A program made the translations under genes and the position numbers. Source: an uncultured Planctomycetaceae bacterium (GTDB taxonomy: Bacteria; Planctomycetota; Planctomycetia; Planctomycetales; Planctomycetaceae). Taken from it: 64,000 nt of DNA. The first letter of the stretch is position 1, and every line of letters starts with the position of its first letter. The notes under the pieces were generated by a model that searched no databases, was not told where the DNA came from, and saw nothing but the letters and a program-made list of their open reading frames with translations. Positions 58,791 to 64,000 of the stretch are shown piece by piece. The stretch covers positions 124,001 to 188,000 of the forward strand of contig CALSLT010000022.1 of the NCBI GenBank assembly GCA_943787265.1, written 5' to 3'.

Positions 58791-59022
58791 GCGGGCGCCG
58801 ATCGCCGTTGTCTGACGATGTTTCTGGTAGATTTTCGTCACGCAGTCTCGAGATGGCTGGCCCCTTTGGCCGCCGATTCGGCACATGATCGACGGTTCCG
58901 TCGGTGCGAATTGGTGAATGGTCTCGTGTCGGCCAGGTATTGCCAGATGGCTGCGACGTTTGGCGACATCTTCAGCTACAGCGGCGACGATAAAACAAGA
59001 ACCAGGTGATGCGGAATCTCTC

Positions 59023-60966
59023 ATGAGTGCACTTCAGGAAATTCGAAATCGGTTTACGCCAGTTCTGGCCAGTTTGACTGACGACGTTGCTTCTTCATTG
59101 AGCATGATTCGCTCGTCGCAGGATCCGAAGTTCGGCGATTTTCAGGCCAACTGTGCGATGCCTCTGGCGAAGAAATCGGGTGTTGCACCACGCGACTTGG
59201 CGCAGCAGATGGTCGATCAGGTGCAGCTTGACGATCTTTGCGAGACGGTCGAGGTCGCTGGGCCGGGGTTTATCAACCTCAAACTTCGAACAGACTGGCT
59301 GCAGCAACGCGCTCGTGAAATCGTTGCCGACGAGCGGCTGGGCGTGCAGCAGGTCGAACCAAAGAAGATTGTGATCGACTATTCGTCACCGAATGTCGCC
59401 AAGCCAATGCACGTCGGACATTTGCGAAGTTCCGTCATTGGAAACTGTCTCGAAAGTGTTCTGCGTTTCCTTGGTCATGAGGTGATTTCGGACAATCACA
59501 TCGGTGATTGGGGCACGCAGTTCGGAATGATCATTTATGGCTATCAGAATTTCGTTGATCAGAGTGCCTACGCGAACGAGCCCGTCTCTGAGTTAGCAAG
59601 GCTTTACCGACTGGTGAATCAGCTTTCTGATTATCACGAAGCCTGCCGCAAACAGCCCGCTGTTGAGGAACAGGTTGAGAACGTTGCTGAGCAGATTTCG
59701 AAACTTGAAGATTCTGAAGAAGACCCCAAGAAGAAAAAGAAGGCTCTTAAGAAACTCAGAAGCGAACAGAGTGGTCTCAAAGAGACGCTGGCTGGGATGC
59801 AGTCGAAGCGGGACGCTGTTGATTCTGATTCCGCTCTTCAGAAGTTGGCCGCGGAGCATTCCGACATTGCTCGGCTTGCTAGACTGGAAACGGCAAAGCT
59901 GCATTCCGGTGACGAGACCAATCGAGCGTTGTGGGATGAGTTTCTTCCGGAGTGCCTGAAGGCTCTCGATCATGTGTACGAGAAGTTGGGCGTTTCGTTC
60001 GACAAGACTCTCGGTGAGAGCTTCTATCAGCCGATGCTTGCCGACGTGGTTGCTGATCTGAAGGAAAAGGGACTCGCAACAGACAGTGATGGCGCCATTT
60101 GCGTATTCGCAGAGGGCAACGCGGCTCCATTTATCGTGCAGAAATCGGACGGGGCATTCACTTACGCGACGACCGACCTCGCGACGATTCGGTACCGCGT
60201 CGAAGAGTTCGACACGCAAATCATGCTCTACGTCGTCGACACTCGGCAGAGCGAACATTTCAACCTGCTTGTGGATACCGCTCGGCGATGGGGTTACGAA
60301 GACGTTGATATTCAACACGTGAATTTCGGCACCGTCTTGGGTGACGATCGTCGGCCGTTCAAAACTCGTTCTGGTGATACGGTAGGTTTGGAAAGCCTTC
60401 TTGATGAAGCCGTCGCACGAGCGCACGACGTGGTCGTTGAGAATGATCCAGCGGGGAACCTGGACGAAGACACGCGAAAATCCGTTGCCGAGGCGGTGGG
60501 GATTGGCGGAATCAAGTACGCAGATCTGCATCACAACCGGGAAAGCGATTACGTCTTCAATTGGGACAAGATGCTGGCTAAGAACGGTGACACGGCGACT
60601 TACATTCAGTACGCCAATGCTCGAATCAACGGAATATTTCGGAAGGGCGAGATTGATCTCACGGAACTCCGTGCGAAGACTGACTCGCTTCAGCTTGAAC
60701 ATCCGTCGGAACGAGGACTTTTTCTACAAGTGCTTTCGTTTGGAGACGCACTGGCGGTCGTTGAACGCGAAATGCGTCCGAACATGCTGACGCAATTTCT
60801 GTTCGACACGGCGAATCGATTTTCGACTTTCTACAACGACTGCCCGGTGTTGAAGGAAGAGGACGATGGCGTTCGTACCAGTCGACTGCTGCTTTGCGAC
60901 CTGACGGCCAGAACCTTGACTCAAGGGTTGGCGTTGCTGGGAATCGATGCTCCGAAGCAAATGTAG
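59023..60966 (+). CDS. argS: arginine-tRNA ligase
   Basis: About 647 residues from ATG 59023. Class-I signature SSPNVAKPMHVGHLRSSVIG near residue 125, the N-terminal Add-1 domain (FGDFQANCAMPLAKK), the DNHIGDWGTQFG motif, the catalytic-domain stretch GTVLGDDRRPFKTRSG and the DALR anticodon-binding C-terminus (YVFNWDKMLAKNGDTATYIQYANARI) are intact. A Lys/Glu-rich coiled insertion near residues 205-290 (EDPKKKKKALKKLRSEQSG) lengthens it over common ArgS (about 550-590). The upstream 35-codon frame extension has no support. Confidence 0.95.
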   Translation: MSALQEIRNRFTPVLASLTDDVASSLSMIRSSQDPKFGDFQANCAMPLAKKSGVAPRDLAQQMVDQVQLDDLCETVEVAGPGFINLKLRTDWLQQRAREIVADERLGVQQVEPKKIVIDYSSPNVAKPMHVGHLRSSVIGNCLESVLRFLGHEVISDNHIGDWGTQFGMIIYGYQNFVDQSAYANEPVSELARLYRLVNQLSDYHEACRKQPAVEEQVENVAEQISKLEDSEEDPKKKKKALKKLRSEQSGLKETLAGMQSKRDAVDSDSALQKLAAEHSDIARLARLETAKLHSGDETNRALWDEFLPECLKALDHVYEKLGVSFDKTLGESFYQPMLADVVADLKEKGLATDSDGAICVFAEGNAAPFIVQKSDGAFTYATTDLATIRYRVEEFDTQIMLYVVDTRQSEHFNLLVDTARRWGYEDVDIQHVNFGTVLGDDRRPFKTRSGDTVGLESLLDEAVARAHDVVVENDPAGNLDEDTRKSVAEAVGIGGIKYADLHHNRESDYVFNWDKMLAKNGDTATYIQYANARINGIFRKGEIDLTELRAKTDSLQLEHPSERGLFLQVLSFGDALAVVEREMRPNMLTQFLFDTANRFSTFYNDCPVLKEEDDGVRTSRLLLCDLTARTLTQGLALLGIDAPKQM

Positions 60967-60967
60967 G

Positions 60968-61717
60968 TCACTCGTTCGAAGCGATTTTGTCAGACGAATA
61001 CCACTGCAGCGGTTCGGGCAATGGTTCTGCGGCGAATTCGAGGTGGATGACGCGGCGGCGTGCGGGATCGGTTGCTCGATGAGATGAATGCAGCAGGAGC
61101 GGTCTCATTAAGACGGCGCCTCCGGATGTCACGCCGCAGGTGGCTGGATCGGTGTTCTGCTGAAGCGTTTCTGACTCGAACATGTTGAGTCGCGAACTTT
61201 GATGAGAACCCGGCAGGACTCGCAACGCGCCGTTTGATTCCTGGCAGTCGTCAAGGTGCAGCCTTACGGTCAGCATTTTCTGCAGGATGTGCGGCGGAGG
61301 CTGAACGTGCTGGATGCCAGCCTTGATTGACCACGGACCGAAGTCTGGTACGTCTTCTCTTTGCCGGACGGCGATCGAGAGATCCTGATGCCAGAAGATT
61401 CCCCAGTTGCTCTCGGGCGATTTGTCGAACATCAGGCCACGAACAAGCATTGCCTGCTCGCCGAGGATTGGCTCGACGAGTTGTGCTATCCCAGAATGAC
61501 GGTGCAGTGCTCGTACCTCGGGGACGACCTCGGTCACGTTCCTGATGGCGTAAACGCCGCCGCGATCGCGGACAGAAGTACTGTCTCGGCTTTCGATGAT
61601 CGCTTTCTCGACCGCCGTTCGTAGAGCTTCGACTTCTTCGTGGCCAAGCACGTTCTCAACGATCGAGTAACCGTGTTCCTCGATATCCTGCTGGTAGATG
61701 GGGGGAAGTAAGTGCAT
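60968..61717 (-). CDS. phytanoyl-CoA dioxygenase (PhyH) family Fe(II)/2-oxoglutarate oxygenase
   Basis: 249 residues. The facial metal triad is seen as H110-Q-D112 (WHQDLS) and a later His in LLHSSHRA, with the downstream RRRVIHLEF supplying the 2-oxoglutarate Arg. EHGYSIVENVLG is the usual PhyH N-terminal motif. It hydroxylates a small substrate, which cannot be named from context. It is 14 bases from the CinA/NMNAT fusion and follows it on the same strand, so they form an operon. Confidence 0.87.
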   Translation of the reverse strand: MHLLPPIYQQDIEEHGYSIVENVLGHEEVEALRTAVEKAIIESRDSTSVRDRGGVYAIRNVTEVVPEVRALHRHSGIAQLVEPILGEQAMLVRGLMFDKSPESNWGIFWHQDLSIAVRQREDVPDFGPWSIKAGIQHVQPPPHILQKMLTVRLHLDDCQESNGALRVLPGSHQSSRLNMFESETLQQNTDPATCGVTSGGAVLMRPLLLHSSHRATDPARRRVIHLEFAAEPLPEPLQWYSSDKIASNE

Positions 61718-61731
61718 TGATCGATCCGCTG

Positions 61732-62886
61732 CTATTCAGTTGTCGTCTTGCTTCGGATGCTGGACGACGAAATGTCTTCGCGGAATTGTTTTTCGGGCAC
61801 TGGTACAAACAGGTCGTGGAATTCGCTCGGGATCGGCAAAGCGTTGATCGATTGAAATCCGGAGTCAGTCAGGCGTCCGGCGACAAGAAAGCTGCAGCCC
61901 AACGAACCGATGGCTTCCAGCGAAGTCTTCATTTTCGTTTCGCTGCTGTTGTAGAAACGCGGATCGAGGATTCTCGCTGCGGTGTCGAAACCGATCACAA
62001 AGGTGGTGCCGGGAAAGAGCCTCGCCTTGTCCACAAAGAGTGGAGCAGCGGTCAGAGCGAGGGGAACATTATCAAACTGGTGTCGCCGCTGCTCGATTTC
62101 AATGTTGTTGAGCGGTGGCTTGTCTGCGTTGACTATCGAAAGTTCGAAGTAGACGGGGCCGCCGATTTGCTGTTCGGCGATGTTTCGAAGTTTGTGATGC
62201 CCGACGTGCACGGGGTTGAACGAACCCGGCAATAGTCCACGAGGTGGCTCGGCGACCGTGTCAGTAACGCGATTGTTCGGGAGCGACCATGCGGTAGTAC
62301 GGCTGCCTGTTCGGAGTTGAGAGATGTTGGAAGGAACGGTTTCAATTTCGATGGCGGCAGTTTCATCAACGTGGAGCATCGGGATTTCGGGTGACGGTAG
62401 ATTTCCTGCCTCACAGATCGCGTAGAGCAAAAGCTCTGCAGCGACAGCTTCTTCCTCGGCGCGGCTTCGAAGCCCCTTCTTAAGGACCAGCGACAAAACC
62501 TGGCTGCTTGATGCTGATTCCGTGGCAATCCAGATTCGGTGGTCGCCACGTTTTGGCGTTGAACTGGCGAGCGCAGCGGTGCAGGAAATTCCGATGCAGT
62601 CTGCTGAGCACGTGCCGGACGATGCTGTAATCTTGACTGCTTTCTGCCAGGCCACAGTTGCCATCTTTAAGGCCGTCTGGCGTGAACAGAACTGATCGGG
62701 AGTTTGTCCCAGGTAGTCGCTCAACGAAGCATTCGCGTATGGAATTGCCACGTCCAGAATTGTTGTCGATGCTCCGGGGGTGGTCAGCAGGTCGCTGGCG
62801 ATACGACTGCCCCCGCCGGTCAGGCAAAGTGCTATCTGCCAGGGGCTATCGTAAAGATTCTGAATGGCCTGTTGATAAGTCGTCAC
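61732..62886 (-). CDS. CinA C-terminal-like domain fused to NMN adenylyltransferase-like domain
   Basis: 384 residues with two domains. Residues 1-165 resemble the CinA/PncC amidohydrolase (LCLTGGGSRIASDLLTTPGAS, then IGISCTAALASSTPKRGD), but the catalytic Ser of the ESCTGG motif is Cys21 and the conserved Lys position is Leu55, so deamidase activity is doubtful. Residues about 215-384 are a nucleotidyltransferase with GSFNPVHVGHHKL (HxGH at 227-230) and ISSSSIR near the end, as in NadD/NadM-type NMN/NaMN adenylyltransferases. Fusion with a PncC-like domain suggests pyridine-nucleotide salvage. It is upstream of the PhyH gene. Confidence 0.7.
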   Translation of the reverse strand: MTTYQQAIQNLYDSPWQIALCLTGGGSRIASDLLTTPGASTTILDVAIPYANASLSDYLGQTPDQFCSRQTALKMATVAWQKAVKITASSGTCSADCIGISCTAALASSTPKRGDHRIWIATESASSSQVLSLVLKKGLRSRAEEEAVAAELLLYAICEAGNLPSPEIPMLHVDETAAIEIETVPSNISQLRTGSRTTAWSLPNNRVTDTVAEPPRGLLPGSFNPVHVGHHKLRNIAEQQIGGPVYFELSIVNADKPPLNNIEIEQRRHQFDNVPLALTAAPLFVDKARLFPGTTFVIGFDTAARILDPRFYNSSETKMKTSLEAIGSLGCSFLVAGRLTDSGFQSINALPIPSEFHDLFVPVPEKQFREDISSSSIRSKTTTE

Positions 62887-62944
62887 GCTGAAACTCGCTT
62901 CGTCCGCATCGAGATATGAAGGTAGATTGCGGATTGTGAGGCAC

Positions 62945-64000
62945 TTACTTTGCGGAAGCCAGCGTTGTGGACGCTTCCTTTAGTCGCCGCTTTAGATCGT
63001 CAGTACTCGGGTTCGGGTAGAGAAGCTGAGTGACTTTCAGCAGCTTTCTTGCCTCATCGAACTTCTTCAACAGGATGGCCGCTTCGATGACGTGGATTCT
63101 TGCGTCCATCCATTCTGGTGAGCCGGCCTTCAAGCTGCCTTCGATTTTGCGAAACTGCAATTGGGCGGCGGCCGTGTCGGTTGGCTTTCGGGTTGCGAGT
63201 AGCAGTGCTGCGACGCGTCGTCGCATCACAACGTCTTTTGGTTGCTTGCTGAGCATGCGATTGAGAATCTTGATCGCGAGACTCGATTGCCCCGTCATCT
63301 CGTAGGCTGATGCGACGATAGGCCCGAACGTATCGATCTGCTCGTTAGAAAGGCCTGCTGGATTGAGGCCAGCGTGCTGCATTGCTTGAAGTTGGATGGT
63401 TCCCACGTTTCGGCGTTGATCTTCCAGCAGGTACTCGGCAACTGACGAGAGCCCTGACAGGATTCCGGACAAGCGATCCTGATTCAGTAACACCGTTGAT
63501 TTCAGCAGTTCGGTAGCAGCGGCGGTGTCTCCGCGGCCAGTCAACGAGACGATTCTCAGGCCCGTCGCCGTTTCAACGGTACTTTGTGGAAGCGGTGTCT
63601 GGCGGGACGAATCGCCGGATGTGACTGAGGCAAGAATGTGTTGCAGCAATCCGTCGGCAGTTTCAAAGTCGGGTTGCTCCATGCTGATGAGGATTCTCGC
63701 TGTGCGGATGAGAAAATCAGCTTCTGAAGACGACAATTCAGCATTTGGATTCATCGCCGTTTGGATGTAGGGGCCGAGTAAGCCGATGATTGCCTGCTCC
63801 CATTCGGATCGAGGTTTCTTCAGGTTTCGCAAACGATTGAGGATTGTTTCCGAGCAACGGGCAATGCCAATCATTGCGTCCAGGTAGCGTGTGTGGTTGC
63901 CTGGAACTGACACGTAGAGCTGCAGTGCTTTGGTGGTTTGCAGTCGTTGCTCCTGGAGCTGTGCCAGCATCCAGGTGGCTTCTCCGGCGGTTGGCGATTC
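62945..64000 (-). CDS. TPR-type helical repeat protein, partial
   Basis: The frame is open through the window edge (64000); the part seen is about 350 residues. It is almost entirely helical, with TPR-like units such as QSSLAIKILNRMLSKQPKDVVMRRRVAALLL and ARKLLKVTQLLYPNPSTDDL at the C-terminus. No catalytic motif is visible. The reading frame lies on the same strand as the CinA/NMNAT gene, 58 bases upstream of it. The N-terminus and any signal peptide lie outside the window, so the location of the protein is not known. Confidence 0.65.
   Translation of the reverse strand, partial: ESPTAGEATWMLAQLQEQRLQTTKALQLYVSVPGNHTRYLDAMIGIARCSETILNRLRNLKKPRSEWEQAIIGLLGPYIQTAMNPNAELSSSEADFLIRTARILISMEQPDFETADGLLQHILASVTSGDSSRQTPLPQSTVETATGLRIVSLTGRGDTAAATELLKSTVLLNQDRLSGILSGLSSVAEYLLEDQRRNVGTIQLQAMQHAGLNPAGLSNEQIDTFGPIVASAYEMTGQSSLAIKILNRMLSKQPKDVVMRRRVAALLLATRKPTDTAAAQLQFRKIEGSLKAGSPEWMDARIHVIEAAILLKKFDEARKLLKVTQLLYPNPSTDDLKRRLKEASTTLASAK

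Noticed and set aside
59593-60702. A 369-codon reverse ORF over argS
   Set aside because: Antisense shadow of a complete argS.

Overview
The window is chromosomal DNA of a member of the Planctomycetota. The evidence is the DUF1559 pilin-like protein with its type IV prepilin-style N-terminus, Tat-exported Gfo/Idh/MocA and secreted sulfatase-modifying-factor-type proteins, YHS-bearing Pro/Ala-rich exported proteins, a membrane pyrophosphatase, a BlaI/M56 regulatory pair and an OmpL-type beta-barrel. I cannot name the genus. No tRNA, rRNA, CRISPR array, prophage or transposase is visible, so this is mostly core genome.

Layout. 1-11.2 kb: a zinc-ribbon protein (cut off by the window edge), DUF1559, a CPBP protease, a candidate structured small RNA (2768-2972), a dolichol/phytol-kinase-like protein, a citrate-synthase-like enzyme, RicT, FeoA, a PqqD-M50-HlyD membrane protein, an RNase Z-like hydrolase and an oxidoreductase. 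11.8-20 kb: csrA, apbE, an FGE-like protein, a second oxidoreductase, moaE-moaA and small exported proteins. 20-32 kb: glnE (frameshifted, and carrying an in-frame palindromic repeat), a BatA/VWA protein, and a translationally coupled operon blaI - M56 peptidase - giant secretin-N-domain protein with two operator-like dyads in its promoter. 32.3-37 kb: the information-processing operon rplY-pth-rpsF-ssb-rplI-dnaB. 37-41.8 kb: rlmN, sufS, a membrane protein, sufE and trxB, all broken by single-base shifts. 41.9-48.3 kb: an M24 peptidase, a BioF-like enzyme, a Cys-rich beta-barrel, then cimA. 48.5-64 kb: valS, a YHS protein, a thioester-reductase-like protein, hppA, rsfS, argS, and a reverse-strand set of TPR protein, CinA/NMNAT-like fusion and PhyH oxygenase.

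The most exciting signal is upstream of cimA (46320-46718). A good promoter is followed by a 28-codon ORF whose 3' end reads Ile-Ile-Val-Ile, then a perfect intrinsic terminator, then the gene for the first enzyme of the citramalate route to isoleucine. A segment just after the leader stop codon can pair with the 5' half of the terminator. This has all the parts of a ribosome-mediated isoleucine attenuator.

Caution about quality. At least ten apparent one-base indels cluster in 37.67-41.21 kb, all in conserved housekeeping genes, with a few more elsewhere (glnE, valS, rpsF tail). I read these mainly as assembly or sequencing errors rather than gene decay.
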